NCBI GenBank assembly: GCA_030035585.1
Contig: CM057481.1
Location: 59,281,128-59,345,127, forward strand
From: Dugong dugon
Taxonomy: Eukaryota > Chordata > Mammalia > Sirenia > Dugongidae
DNA: 64,000 bases
Direction of reading: 5' to 3'
Of this stretch, positions 12,272-23,586 are shown piece by piece. Under the pieces are notes generated by a model. The model made no database searches. It had not been told where the DNA came from and saw nothing but the letters and a program-made list of their open reading frames with translations. The translations under genes and the position numbers were made by a program. How positions within the stretch are numbered: the stretch's first letter is position 1; each line of letters begins with the position of its first letter.

Positions 12272-13010
12272 TATTTTGGTTGTTGTTAGCTGCTCTCAAG
12301 TTGGTTCCAACTGATGACAACCTTATGTAAAACAGAACAAGACATTGCTTGGTCCTACGTCATCCTCACAATGTTAGTATGTGTGATCCCATTGTTGCAT
12401 CCACTGTGTCAATCCGTCTCATGGATTGTTTCCCTCTTTTTCACTGATCCTCCACTTTACCAAACATGATGTCTTTTTTTAGCAATTGGTCTTTCCTGAC
12501 GATGTGTCCAAAGTAAGCAAGACAAAGTCTCATCATCCTTGCTTCTAAGGAGCATTCTGGCTGTACGTCCTCCAAGGTTGTTTGTTTGCTCTTCTGGTAG
12601 TCCATGGTATATTCAACATTCTCCACCAACATCACAATTTGAATGCATCAATTCTTCTTCTGTCTTTTTTTGAAATTTATTGTCCAGCTTTCACATGCAT
12701 ATGAGGCAATTGAGGAGACCATGGCTTGGGTCAGTCACACCTTAGTTATCAAAGTGACATCTTCACTTTTTTAACACTTTGAAGAAGTCTTTTGCAGCAA
12801 ATTTGCCCAGCACAATACATCATTTGATTTCTTGACTGCTGCTTCCGTGGATATCGATTTTTTATACAAGAGAATGAAATCCTTCATTCTATCACTATTT
12901 ATCATTATATTGTTTATTGGTCCGGTTGTAAGGATTCTCATTTACTTTATGTTCAGGTGTAATGTAATCCATACTGAAGGCTGTAGTCTTTGATCTTCAT
13001 CAGTAAACAG
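12272..13010 (-). mobile_element. RTE/BovB-like LINE 3' end
   Basis: The minus strand encodes a 64-codon remnant with the RTE C-terminal motifs CLAYFGHIVR and IMFGKVE, the end of an RTE reverse transcriptase ORF. The GTTGTTAGCTGC start on the + strand is shared with the SINE tail, consistent with SINEs that borrow an RTE 3' end. Confidence 0.82.
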
Positions 13011-13473
13011 AGTTTAAGGTGTTTCATTAGGGTCACAAGGATACAGACACATTCCAACCAAAATATTCTAGTTTTTAAGACATCTCAGCAAGCTGTAAAT
13101 GCATTTCCAAAAATTGGGAATCACAGTTTCCTAGTGGAACCATATGGTGAGCATCACCTTTCACGGAGAAGAAAATAAAACTAACATCAGGGATGCCCTG
13201 GTTCCAGAAACGTTTGAGGCAAGAAATAATGGAAACAACGTAAGAAAAGCTGACAGTAGTCTTAAGGACTTAATAAACGAAGAAATACATAGAAGTGCGG
13301 GGGGTGGGGGGTATTTTACTCCATTACTGTCTTCATAAAGTGCCACGTGGTTGGAGGCCAGAAACAGATGAGAGGAATTTAGAAAGAAATTTAGAAACTA
13401 GTGAGTTTGAGGTCCCTCTCTGCCCCTGCCACGTAGTGGAAGTCAGCAGCTAGTACAGTGCCTGCACACCAAG

Positions 13474-13612
13474 ACAGTTGCCGTCCAGACATTTGCACTC
13501 ATAGTCATCCTATAGGACAGAGCAGCACCACCTCATCGGGTTTCCAAGCAGTGGCTGGTGTATTTGAACTGCAGATCTTTTGGTTAGCAGCCTGAGCTCT
13601 ATGGCAACGGGT
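13474..13612 (-). mobile_element. AfroSINE, diverged
   Basis: Diverged minus-strand copy with the CCTATAGGACAGAG block near 13,510 and TTTTGGTTAGCAGCCTGAGCTC near its end. A short T tract follows at 13,612. Confidence 0.75.
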
Positions 13613-13639
13613 TTTTTTTTAATATGCGGAGGGAAGCCA

Positions 13640-14270
13640 AAACCGTGTGTACATGCGCATTTCCAAACTCCCCCAACACCTGCCGCCAGGACACAGGAGG
13701 GCGCTGTTTGTTCACCGGCGGGGGAGGAGCTTAAAGCCCCCGGAGCAGAGCTCCATGCTCATTGGCTGTAAGAGAGTGAGCGGCAGGTATGTTGTCCATT
13801 GGCTCGAGGATGTGGCCGCGCCAGACGTGCCGTGGGCCTTTAGTTGTGATCTGGAGTAGTCTGTACCTTCCTGGTGAGGTGGCTGAGAAGAAATCCCAGC
13901 TCGGGAGTCTCAGAAGGGGACCTGGGGACACGCAGCAGAAGCGAAGCCGAAGACTCCTGCGTCCCTACCCTGGCCATCCCCTCCCTACCCACGCTTCTGC
14001 GCAGTGGCCGCCCACCCAAGCGCCCCCGTCTGCGGGCCCTTCCCTTTTCCCCTTGTATGGGGTCTCCCAGCCCTTTAGGGTCAGGTCGGTGAAGAGCAAG
14101 CACCTTTGCCCTGTCAGAGTGTAAACAGTGCAGTGTCGGTAGCCACTCTTGTTCTATACCATGATTCAGTAACTTGTTCTCCGTCCGGTTCTGCAACTGT
14201 TTTCACAAACGGGCGAAGCTTTCCTCTGTAATGAAGTACCCGTCTGGCCCTCGCACACTGCGCTTTCTTT
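13640..14270. promoter_or_regulatory. CpG-richer CCAAT-containing stretch, candidate promoter
   Basis: This single-copy stretch has many more CpG dinucleotides and a higher GC content than its surroundings. It contains two inverted CCAAT boxes 37 bp apart (ATTGG at 13,761 and 13,798) and a CTCF-like motif at 13,691-13,704. There is no TATA box that I would trust. Overlapping open frames on both strands (111 and 118 codons) have no recognisable domain and look like GC-driven chance frames. It may be the promoter of an unidentified or non-coding transcript. Confidence 0.4.
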
Positions 14271-15705
14271 GCAGCTACCTGCCCGCCACACCAGATTGTA
14301 AACCCTTGGAGTCAGGACGATTTAGGTGTACTTGCATCTCTCCCACAGTCTGGCCTGCGATAGACTTGGATTCTTCACCCAGGATGTCCCTTCAAATATG
14401 GCCGCTCAACCTGACTTCTCGGTCAGCGCAAGCTCCATTTCCTGGGGAAGGAAATTACTGATTGCAAGTGGCACAGAATTCCTGAGACTCCAAATTTCTC
14501 TTTTCAGGTTAGTCTTGCCCATGACTCTGGGCCTGCTGTGCTTTCTGCCTGAAGGCAGAGCACTTGGACTGGATTTGTGTACTCCAGTAGAGGAGGAGTA
14601 TGCCAGTTAGGTTCTGCCCTAGAGACTGGATGCATCTGTCTTCTCCCTAACAGGGCACATGGCTGGACCAGAAGACAAGAGAAATGTACCTAAAGTTTAC
14701 TCTTGAGTTTGCAGGAGAAGATGTCCTCGTAGCCACCGTGAGCACCAGAGCCCCAGCCCAGCTTCCTTATGGTTTGGAAGAGAACTCTAGCTCAGCATGG
14801 GCATGTCTCCATGGGATGAGCTGAGACTGTCAAGGAGAGCCAGTGCACCGGCCTCTGCCGTGCCAAGTCAGGAGTGTGTTCGACTTCCTCACTTGCCTGG
14901 CTGCTCTTCTGGTTGAAAAGGGGAAGCCAGGAAAAAGAAGAGGCTGTGCTCTGACCCATGTGAGTACTTTCCCCTTCTGTGCTCAGATCCAGGGACCTAG
15001 ACCCAGCCTCTGGGCAGGAAGCCAGGATTCCTAGGTATGCTGCCCCCCCCCAGACCCACTCTCCACCCTTCTCCACCCTGCCCGCCTGGCCAGCTGAGCT
15101 TTGTGGATGGTGTTAATGGGCTCTCATGCTCTAGGGCTTCAGGTCAGGCTCAGCCTGTAGGTGGCCTTGGCAATTACCATCTGAGGGTGGACAGAGAATG
15201 AGGTTGAAGTATTTGTTCCCCGGCTTCCTCTATGCCAGACCACAGTTTGACATGACTGTTCCCCTACCTGAGGCCACAGGTCTTGCCAGGGGACTCTGTC
15301 CTGCAGCTACCTATCTAGTAACCACTCCCTCCCCTGGCCTCTGCAGGTTTTGGGGTGGAAATGGCTTCCAATAGCTGTGAGCCTCAGGGTGCCTCACGCC
15401 CCTTGTTGGTTTCCCTTGCCTCTGCCTCACCACTCTCTTTGGTGCCCCTCCTGACAAGACCCTAACTGACACACTGGGGTTTCTTTTTCTTCACCTTTAC
15501 TCTCCTTTGACCCCGTACTCTTAGGGGTCAACTTCATTCACAAACATAATGTCGACAATCTGCAGTCACTGTGCAGAGGACTGGGGAGGCAGAGAGGAAA
15601 CACAAAGTTCATTGTCAGTTAATCTGCCGGAAATGAGTGCCGTGATGGGACCACCACCAGAAGGAAGCAGACCCAGGGAGGGAAGTGTTCAGGAGGGAAG
15701 ACATC
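14271..15705. other. Single-copy stretch, no gene recognised
   Basis: No repeat family and no recognisable protein was seen. Open frames stay below 96 codons and lack domains. GT/AG sites exist, but no supported exon chain could be assembled by eye. Confidence 0.5.
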
Positions 15706-16072
15706 TGTTATGGATTGAATTGTGTCCTCCAAAATATCTGTTGAAATCCTAACTCCTGTACCTGTGAATATGATCCTGTTTGGAAATGGGGTTTCTTTGT
15801 TATGTTAACCAGAGTAAGGGGCATCCTAAACCTAATCACTTCTGAGTCATAAAAAGAGCAGGATAGGCACAGAGACACACACAGAGGAAAAACAGATGCC
15901 AAGGATCAGCGGCAGAACCCAGAAACTAGGAGAGAGGCTCACAGAAGTATTGACATGGTCAAGACCCTGTTTTAAACTTTCAGCCTCCAGAACTGTGAGA
16001 AAATAAATTTCTGCTCTTTAAAGCCACCCACTTGTGGTATTTCTGTTGCAGCAGCACTAGGAAACTAAGACA
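15706..16072 (+). mobile_element. MLT1-like MaLR solo LTR
   Basis: Begins TGTTATGG and ends CTAAGACA. The body follows the general MLT1 plan (GAATTGTGTCCTCC start, GGAAATGGGG, CTCCAGAACTGTGAG, AATAAATTTCTG). Flanking 5-mers ACATC (15,701) and GCATC (16,073) match at four of five positions and are probably the TSD. Confidence 0.88.
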
Positions 16073-16079
16073 GCATCAC

Positions 16080-16653
16080 AGAGTGAAAGGCAGCCAGGCA
16101 AACAGGGTGAGGGGTGAAATGTTCAAGGCAGAGGATGGTATGCAGAGACATCGGGGGCTGTAAATAGCTGGACACTGCTGGGAGGGAGGCAAGACCAGGC
16201 CACAGAGGTTCACGTGGGCCAGTGTATTAAAGCCCTTGTGTCCCAGTGGGGAGCCTCTGAAGGACTTTGGCAGGGGAGTGACATGGTCAGGTTTACATGG
16301 TGGAAATGTCTTTCTGGCAGTGGAAGACAAAATTGGAGTAGGCAAGTTTGGGAGCAGGGAGGCCAGCCAGTGTCTACCACAGGAATTTAAGCAAAACGTA
16401 AGGAAAGCATGAACCAAGACAATAGCAGAGGCAGCAGAGTGGATGGGACAGATGAAGGAGATGCTCAGGAAAGAGAACTTACTGCTGCACTGGAGGTGGC
16501 TGTGCAGAGAGAAGTCTGAGTCTGGCAGGGTGGAATACAATACCATCTTATCTGGCTTCTTTCACTCCACATAATATCATTGAGACTCATCCCACCCTGT
16601 TGCATGTATCAGTGTCAGCCCAGTCCTTTTTCCTGCTGAACAGTGTCCTGCAG
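16080..16653 (-). mobile_element. Diverged old repeat and L1 fragment
   Basis: The part from about 16,540 resembles antisense L1 3' UTR sequence (TTCTTTCACTC, CATCCCACC). It appears to continue after the next LTR at about 17,590-17,690. The part before 16,540 looks like an ancient interspersed repeat that I cannot assign. A 156-codon minus-strand frame inside it has no recognised domain. Confidence 0.45.
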
Positions 16654-17455
16654 TGTGATGATTGCTTTTATATGTCCTTTCTCATCGTGATCTTGTGATT
16701 CCTACAAAATAATTGGGTGAGACTATGCAAATAAGGTACATGTGGCCCACCAAGGGGATTGGACAGCTTGCTAATAATGCAAATAAGGTGCATGGAACCC
16801 TAACAAGGGGATTGGTCAGGTTTGCCATCACACTAGGCTTAAAAGAGAGCCAATACCAGAGCAGGGAGGGGGGACCTCACTACCACCTAGAAAAAGAGAC
16901 GGGAGCAGAGCGCATCCTTTGGACCCAGGGTCCCTGCACTGAGAATCTCCTCGACCCTGGAGACGGAGAGAGAGCTGTAACACCAGAGATGGTACAAGAT
17001 GGCAAGCATCAGTGGCAGAGAAATGGCAGCAGCAGAACCAGGAGACTGGCATGAGACAGCTTGGTGGGCTTCCTAGCCCACGGAGTGAGGTGACTACAGT
17101 GGGTGGGCTGACCCATGGAATGAGAGAACTGAGCACCTTCGAGCTTAGGCTTCCTGGTGGAGTGAGGTGCCCCTGGGCACTTATTGGCAGAGCTAAAGAG
17201 CTCTGTAACATTTACCTGAGCAGGGAAGAAGCCAGGCCGAGGGGCTGAGGGCCAGAGAAAGGCCTGCCTGCAAGCGTGTCTGAAAAGAAGCTGTCCTAAC
17301 TGAAGAGCTGTATCCTGAGTCGTTCCTGATCCTGAATTGTAACCTGTTACCTCCCTAATAAACCCCATAATCGTGTATTGTCTGTGAGTTCTGTGTGGCC
17401 ATTGCAACAAATTATCAAACCCAGCAGAGAAGTAGAGAGTGCCATGCGAGGGACG
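16654..17455 (+). mobile_element. LTR of an ERVL/MaLR-like element, chimeric
   Basis: An LTR-like unit inside an old L1. It starts TGTGATG, has a TTAAAAGAG box near 16,840 and an AATAAA near 17,357, and is followed by TTGGTGTCAGAATTGG, a typical primer-binding context. A block of about 110 bp (16,840-16,950) matches the core of the family A LTRs. Another (17,146-17,195) matches the internal repeat of the element at 30,946-31,120. The exact borders are uncertain. Confidence 0.6.
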
Positions 17456-17589
17456 GTTGGTGTCAGAATTGGTAAAAAGGTTGGAAAGAGGAGACATGTT
17501 TGACCTCCACCTCATAGGAATCAGCCTTGGGCTGTTGATCTTGATTCTCCTCTCCCCTTGTAAAGTTAGAGGGGGCCAGACAACCCTGC

Positions 17590-17690
17590 CACATCATTTT
17601 TACACGTCCATTGCATGAGTATTCCACAGTCAGCTTATCCTTTCTCCTATCGATGAACTCTGGGCTGTTTCTGGCTTTTTTGGCCTGTGC
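17590..17690 (-). mobile_element. L1 fragment, continuation after LTR insertion
   Basis: Antisense L1 3' UTR-like text (GCATGAGTATTCC, TTATCC, GGGCTGTTTCTGG) that continues the fragment ending at 16,653. It indicates that the LTR split an older L1. Confidence 0.5.
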
Positions 17691-17789
17691 TTTTGAACCT
17701 ACTGCTGACATTGCTTCTATGGCCTGTGCCTCCTGTATCCCTTCCACTCACAATCAGTCACACACTCATTGGCCTCACAAATACTAACT

Positions 17790-17930
17790 CATCTTTCAAG
17801 ACCCAGTTCAAAGGCCAACTCCTCTAGGAAGCATTAGGCCTGCTGCCCCATCCCTGGTGGAGTGGACCGCTCCCTGCTCCTCCTCTGTACCTGCACGTAG
17901 TTCGATCCCAGCCCCTGCCACTTTTATGAC
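17790..17930 (-). mobile_element. L2 LINE 3' fragment
   Basis: Diverged copy of the L2 3' region in antisense, recognised by the CTTTCAAGACCCAGTTCAA and CCTCTAGGAAGC motifs. Confidence 0.5.
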
Positions 17931-18044
17931 ACTTAAATGTTCACAGTTCTGCCTTTCCTCCCTTAGCCGACACCTCCAGGTAAGGAGCCATGGATTTTTC
18001 ACATCCGTATAGCCACACCCAGGCAGTATAGGGTAGTAGAGGTC

Positions 18045-18126
18045 AGGCTGGAATGAAGCCCTGGTTCTGGTACTTGTTCAAGTGTCCAAGCCTGTGCTTC
18101 ATCTGTAGCATGGAGATAATGACAAG
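18045..18126 (+). mobile_element. MIR SINE, left half
   Basis: Diverged MIR with a central CTTCATCTGTAGCATGGAGATAAT part. It is interrupted after GGCCT by an LTR and continues at 18,654. Confidence 0.7.
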
Positions 18127-18131
18127 GCCTA

Positions 18132-18648
18132 TGTTATAAACTGAATTGTGTCCCCCAGAAATGTGTCAACTTGGCTAGTCCATGATTCCCACTATTGTGT
18201 GATTGTTCACCATTTTGTCATCTGATGTGATTTTCTATGTGTTGTAAATCCTACCTCTATGACGTTAATAAGGTGAGACTAGTGGCAGTTATGTTAATGA
18301 GGCAGGGCTCAGTCTACAAGTTTAGGTGGTGTCTTAAGTCAATCTCTTTTGAGATATAAAAGAGAGAAGCAAGCAGAGAGACTGGGGGATCTCATATCAC
18401 CAAGAAAGTAGAGCCAGGAGCATAGGTCCTTTGGACCCTTGATCCCTGCACTGAGAAGCTCCTAGACCAAAGGAAGATTGATGACAAGGACCTTCCCCTA
18501 GAGTCAACAGAGACAGAAAGCCTTCCCCTGGAGCTGGCACCCTGAATTTGGACTTCTAGCCTACTAGACTCTGAGAGAATAAACTTCTGTTTGTTAAAGC
18601 CGTCCACTTGTGGTATTTCTGTTATAGCAGCACTAGATAACTAAGACA
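18132..18648 (+). mobile_element. MaLR-type solo LTR (family A) inserted in a MIR
   Basis: LTR from TGTTATAA to CTAAGACA with a perfect 5-bp TSD, GCCTA, at 18,127-18,131 and 18,649-18,653. It has a GATATAAAAGAG box near 18,352 and AATAAA near 18,578. This is the cleanest family A solo LTR outside the L1s and sets its limits. Confidence 0.93.
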
Positions 18649-18653
18649 GCCTA

Positions 18654-18745
18654 CCTCACAGGATTGTTGTGCAGAGTAAATAATACACGTGAAGCACCTA
18701 GCATAGAGCCTAGCACAGAGAAAATGTCTGTTACTTGGGCCTTGA
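18654..18745 (+). mobile_element. MIR SINE, right half
   Basis: Continues the MIR split by the LTR: CTCACAGGATTGTTGTG, then AGCACCTAGCATAGAGCCTAG. Confidence 0.75.
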
Positions 18746-19327
18746 TCAATGTTTGTGGACTAAATGGATGAGTAAACTTGTAAAATAATGGTGCAGGTGG
18801 CTCTTGGTGAGCAATGTCTTGGTTTCTTTGCATTCAGATTGGAGAGAGGAATCTTTTTATTTTGAAAACTGATATGAGCCCTGGAAGGGAAAAGGAGTGA
18901 TAGTGAGTCTCAACCACCCACCTCATGAGAAAAGCTGATGGCTGTTATTCATAACTTATTTCAGTTAATGTTTCAGGACCTGGAAGTCCACTTCTCCTTG
19001 GCAGAAGGGCAGAATTTAAGGCACCTTCTGAAGAAGCTTTGCCAGACTGCCAGGGAGAAGAAGATGAGCTGCTTGTTTCTCTGGTATCTGTACTACTGTG
19101 TCCCTTTCAGCACAAAGACTTGGCTGCCCGTGGGGCTGGAGTCATGTCTGACTGCAGGCCAGCTACCAGGAGGGCCTTATGGCTCCTCAGAATCCTTTGA
19201 TTGTGGGCCAGTCTACAGCCTAGACAGGTTAACACCCCAGCAATAACAACCAAGAATATTTTTATGTAATTTTTCTATTTTTTCATATATCTTTTGTTTT
19301 TTTTTTTTCCAGCATGATCAGTTCATT
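18746..19327. other. Single-copy stretch, no gene recognised
   Basis: No repeat recognised. A 102-codon + strand frame at 18,938-19,246 has no domain I recognise. A T tract lies at 19,300. Confidence 0.5.
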
Positions 19328-19346
19328 AAGAACTTGAGCTTCCTAA

Positions 19347-21530
19347 AGTGGAAAGTGATTTTAGAACCTGTTATACCACCATGGTAGTCAAAACAGCCTG
19401 GTACTGGTACAACAACAGATACATAGACCAATGGAACAGAATTGAGAATCCAGATATAAATTCATCCACATATGAGCAGCCTGATATTTGACAAAGGCCC
19501 AAAGTCAGTTAATTGGGGAAAAGACAGTCTCTTTAGCAAATAGTGCTGGCATAACTGGATATCCATCTGCAAAAAAATGAAACAAGACCCATGCCTCACA
19601 CTATGCACAAAAACTAACTCAAAATGGATCAAAGAACTAAATATAAAATCTAAAATGTTAAATATCATGGAATTAAAAATAGAGACAACGCTAGGAGCCC
19701 TAATATATGGCATAAACGGAATACAAAACATTACTAACAATGCACAAACACCAGAAGAGAAACTAGATAACTGGGAGCTCCTAAAAATCAAACACTTATG
19801 CTCATCAAAAGACTTCATCAAAAGAATCAAAAGACAACCTACAGACTGGGAAAAAAATTTTGGCTCTGATAAATCCTATCAGTGTCTAATCTCTAAAATC
19901 TACAAGATACTGCAAAATCTCATCAACAAAAAGACAACCCAGTTAAAATATGGGTGAAGGATATGAACAAGCACTTTGCCAAAGAAGACATTCAGGCGGC
20001 TAACAGACACATGAAGAAATGCTTATGATCATTAGCCATTAAGAAATGCAAATCAAAACTACAATGAGATACCATCTCACCCCAACAAGGCTAGCATTAA
20101 TCCAAAAAACACAAAATAAGAAATGTTGGAGAGGTTGTGGAGAGACTAGATCACTTATACACTGTTGGTGGGAATGTAAAATGGGACAACCACTTTGGAC
20201 ATTGATTTGGTACTTCCTTAAAAAGCTAGAAGTAGAAGTACCATATGATCCAGCAATCCTGCTCCTTGGAATATATCCTACAGAAATAAGAGCCATCACA
20301 CGAATAGATATATGCACACCCATGTTCACTGCAGCACTGTTCACAATAGCAAAAAGATGGAAACAACATAGGTGCCCATCAGCAGACGAATGGATAAATT
20401 ATGGTATATTCACACAATGGAATACTATGCAACAATAAAGAATGATGAATCCGAGAAACATCTCACAACATAGATGAATCTGGAAGGCATTATGCTAAGT
20501 GAAATTAGTCAGTCACAAAAGAATATTGTATGAGACCACTATTATAAGAACTCAATAAAAGGTTTAAACACAGAAGAAAACATTCTTTGATGGTTATGAG
20601 GATGAGGAAGGAGGGAGAGGGGTATTCACTAACTACATAGTAGACAACAATTATCTTAGGTGAAGGGAAGGACAACACACAATTCAGGGGAAGTCAGCAT
20701 AACTGGACTAAACCAAAACTAAGAAGTTTCCTGAATACAACCAAACAGTTTGAGGGACAGAGTAGCAGGGGCAAGGGTCTGGAGACCATGCTTTTAGGGG
20801 ATATCTAGGTCAACTGGCATAACAAACTCTTAAGAAAATGGCCTGCATCCCACTTTGGTGAGTGGCGTCTGCGGTCTTAAAAGCTAGTGAGTGGGCATTT
20901 AAGATGCATCAATTGGTCCCAACCCACCTGGAGTAAAGGAGAATGAAAAGCACCAAAGACACAAGCAAAATATTAGCCTAAGAGACAGAAGGGCCACATA
21001 AACCAGAGATTTCATCAGCCTGAGACCAGAAGAACTAGATGGTGCCTGGCTACCACCAGTGACTGCCCTGATAGGGAACACAACAGAGAATCCCTGATGG
21101 AGCGTGAGAAAAGTGGGTTGCAGAACTCAAATTCTAGTAAAAACATGAGACTTAATGGTCTGACTGAGACTGGATGAACCCCGGAAGATATGGCCCCTGG
21201 ACTCTGTTAACCCAGAACTAAAACCATTCCCAAAGCCAACTCTTCAGACAAAGATTAGACTGGACTATAAAACATAAAATGATATTCCTGAAGAGTGTGC
21301 TTCTTAGTTCAAGTAGATACATGAGATTAAATGGGCAGCTCCTGTCCGCAGGCAAGAAGAGAAGGCAGAAAGGGACAGGAATTGGTTGAATGGACACTGG
21401 AAATCCGGACTGGAAACGAAGAGTGTGCTGACATAGGGATAGCAGGGTCACATAAAAATGTGTGTATAAATTTGTGCATGAGAAACTAACTTGAGCTGTA
21501 AACTTTCACTCAAAGCACAATTTAAAAAAA
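19347..21530 (+). mobile_element. 5'-truncated L1 LINE with TSD
   Basis: It starts inside the late reverse-transcriptase domain, carries the ORF2 C-terminal region to about 20,440, then a 3' UTR and an A tail at 21,524. The TSD is 17 of 19 matching: AAGAACTTGAGCTTCCTAA at 19,328-19,346 and its partner at 21,531-21,549. The ORF2 part is open in pieces of 126 and 130 codons ([18 protein letters not shown] motif in the second) but frameshifted. Confidence 0.95.
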
Positions 21531-21740
21531 AAGAACTTGGGCTTCTTAATCATAGTTGTGATAGACTTTTTTGTGCTTCTTTTCTGAGTATAAAAATAAC
21601 ACATGCCTATTGGAGAAAGTTTGAAAATAGGGAAAAGTAATAAGACTAGAATTACCCATAATTTCATATCCCAGAGATAACCATTGTTAATATTTTTGTA
21701 ATTTTCCTTCTACTGTTGATAGGTAAGGGGATGGATGAAT

Positions 21741-21790
21741 AGACAGACAGATAGATAGAGAGATACATAGGTAGGTAGGTAGGTAGGTAG
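21741..21790. repeat. GATA/GGTA tetranucleotide microsatellite
   Basis: Short runs of GACA, GATA and GGTA tetramers in sequence. Confidence 0.9.
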
Positions 21791-21799
21791 AGATGATAG

Positions 21800-22505
21800 A
21801 CAAATGCATTATGCACATTTTTACAGAAATAGAAAAACACCAATAACTAGGTTTCTTGACTCCGCTAACCAGACCTACCCTGATTTTTCCCAGGCGAACA
21901 GGTGCTCAGGATGGAGTGAGTGGAAATCATGTTGAGGAAAACCCCTGGACCCTGCCAACTGAGAAGGTGCCCAAGACTAGTTTGGATGGGTTACATTGAT
22001 CCTTCTGCCAAGCCCAATACCCGGGCTCATTACTCACTGAGCCCCTCCTCCCAGGAGAGCTGCAAGGCCTTAGCTCAGCCCTCCAGGGCAGGAAAGACAG
22101 CAAGCTGTGCTCCTAATTCTAGAGACGGTGAGCTGCAACGGCAAGCAGAGGCGCGGGCCAGCCAGTATGGTGACAGAGGGCAGAGGCTCAAGCAGTGTCA
22201 GCATGCCCCTACTTCCCCTCACCCTGGGCAGCCCTTTCATCTGGGCTCCTGACTCCTGGGGACAGCCACAGCAGGCTCTTTGGTGGGTTCTGTAACTGGG
22301 CACTCTTGATCTCACCAGGCTGCCCCTTTACCAGATGTAGTAAGTATAGACTTCAGCTATGTAAGATCCAGTATTTTGAAGATAGAGGCTTGAACTTAAT
22401 GATAAACTGCTGTTTTTACTTTAAAAAAATAAAAGCAAATTTCTCCAAGTGCAACCAGAGTGCCTTTGTGTGCACTCTCTCTCTCATATACCAAGCTGCT
22501 ATAAG
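21800..22505. other. Single-copy stretch, no gene recognised
   Basis: Open frames of up to 140 codons overlap in several frames with no domain, and are likely chance frames in moderately GC-rich DNA. Confidence 0.45.
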
Positions 22506-22509
22506 AATA

Positions 22510-22650
22510 GTTCTCAGTCCTGGCTGCACCTTAGACTCTCCAGAAGATTTAAAAACCCAGAAGCCCAGCCTTCACTCCAACCAATTAAATCCAATTTCCT
22601 GGGGATGGGGCCCCTAAACTCCCTAGGTGATTCCAGCAGACAGCCAAGGA
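22510..22650 (+). mobile_element. hAT-Charlie type DNA transposon relic (MER20/MER5-like)
   Basis: TTCTCAGTCCTGGCTGCACC, CCAATTAAATCC and GGGGCCCCTAAAC..CTAGGTGATTCC recall the non-autonomous hAT-Charlie consensus with inverted ends. The exact MER name is uncertain. Confidence 0.55.
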
Positions 22651-23574
22651 GGGCCCTGCCCAAAAGGTCTGGATTTGGTCCAAGGCAATAAGATCTGCAT
22701 AGCTTCCTTCAGTCAAATCTCTAATCCAGAGAGTGACTTGGCTGTCTCCCTTAGATACCAAAACCCTAAAGAACATGGGAGCAAAGAAGGACCTCTCAGA
22801 GACAAAGCAAGGAGTCAAGATGCTCTGGGGAACATCTTGGAGCTCCTGTCTCTGGAAGGGGAGGACAAGCTGTGTACTCCAAACCAGAGACAAACCCAAG
22901 AAAAAAGGAGAAAAGGCAGGACCCATAACCTGAGCAACAGAATAACCTGGTGGTCAGAAAAACTCAGGGAGATGCTCTCGGCACAGGAACCCCTAAATGG
23001 GATTGACCAACCTGGTAACAGCCTCCCCTCTCACCCATGGCCAAGACCTGGCCTCTTTGGGCAAGCGCCAGCACCAGATGAGGTTCATGGTAAAGAGTCC
23101 TTTCCCACCCTGCGTCCTACAGATCTCCAAAGCAGGAAGACCTGCAGAAAGCACCAACCAGCTCAGCATCTTCTGTAATTCTAGAACAGTCCTAGAATTA
23201 TAGCCAAAGCAAAGGCACCCTGCTCACCCACCTAAACTCCAGGCTGGGCAGGGCCATTCTGCTCATGCACTGTGAAGTCAGCTCAGCCACTGTGGAAATT
23301 GCTAAACTCCAACAGACCTGCATGGGTAAGGGGCCCTCCCAGGTGGAAACCACCAGACATTCCTGCTGGCACACCATTAACCCATACCGGTGAGGGGCTG
23401 CCCTCTCTGCCGGAGGTTTTCATCCAGAAATAGTATTGGATGCAGCACCAGCAGCTCCACCCACCCCATGCTCCTACTCGTGAGTAAAACACCTGCCTTC
23501 ATAAGCTATGGTTAAGGCCCGCTGTCCTCAGATGGCTTGAGCCCAACTTGGCCTTCTGTTCTTGGAGTGCTTAA
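22651..23574. other. Single-copy stretch with an unexplained 183-codon frame
   Basis: A + strand frame at 22,627-23,178 (183 codons) is the longest open frame outside AOC1 and the mobile elements. It is hydrophilic, has no signal peptide, membrane segment or domain I recognise, and begins within a transposon relic. I do not call it a gene. Confidence 0.35.
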
Positions 23575-23586
23575 AAACCATTCACA

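Noticed and set aside
13789..14196. Overlapping 111- and 118-codon frames in the CpG-rich stretch
   Set aside because: Opposite strands of the same GC-rich DNA, proline- and arginine-rich with no domain. Chance frames are the better reading.
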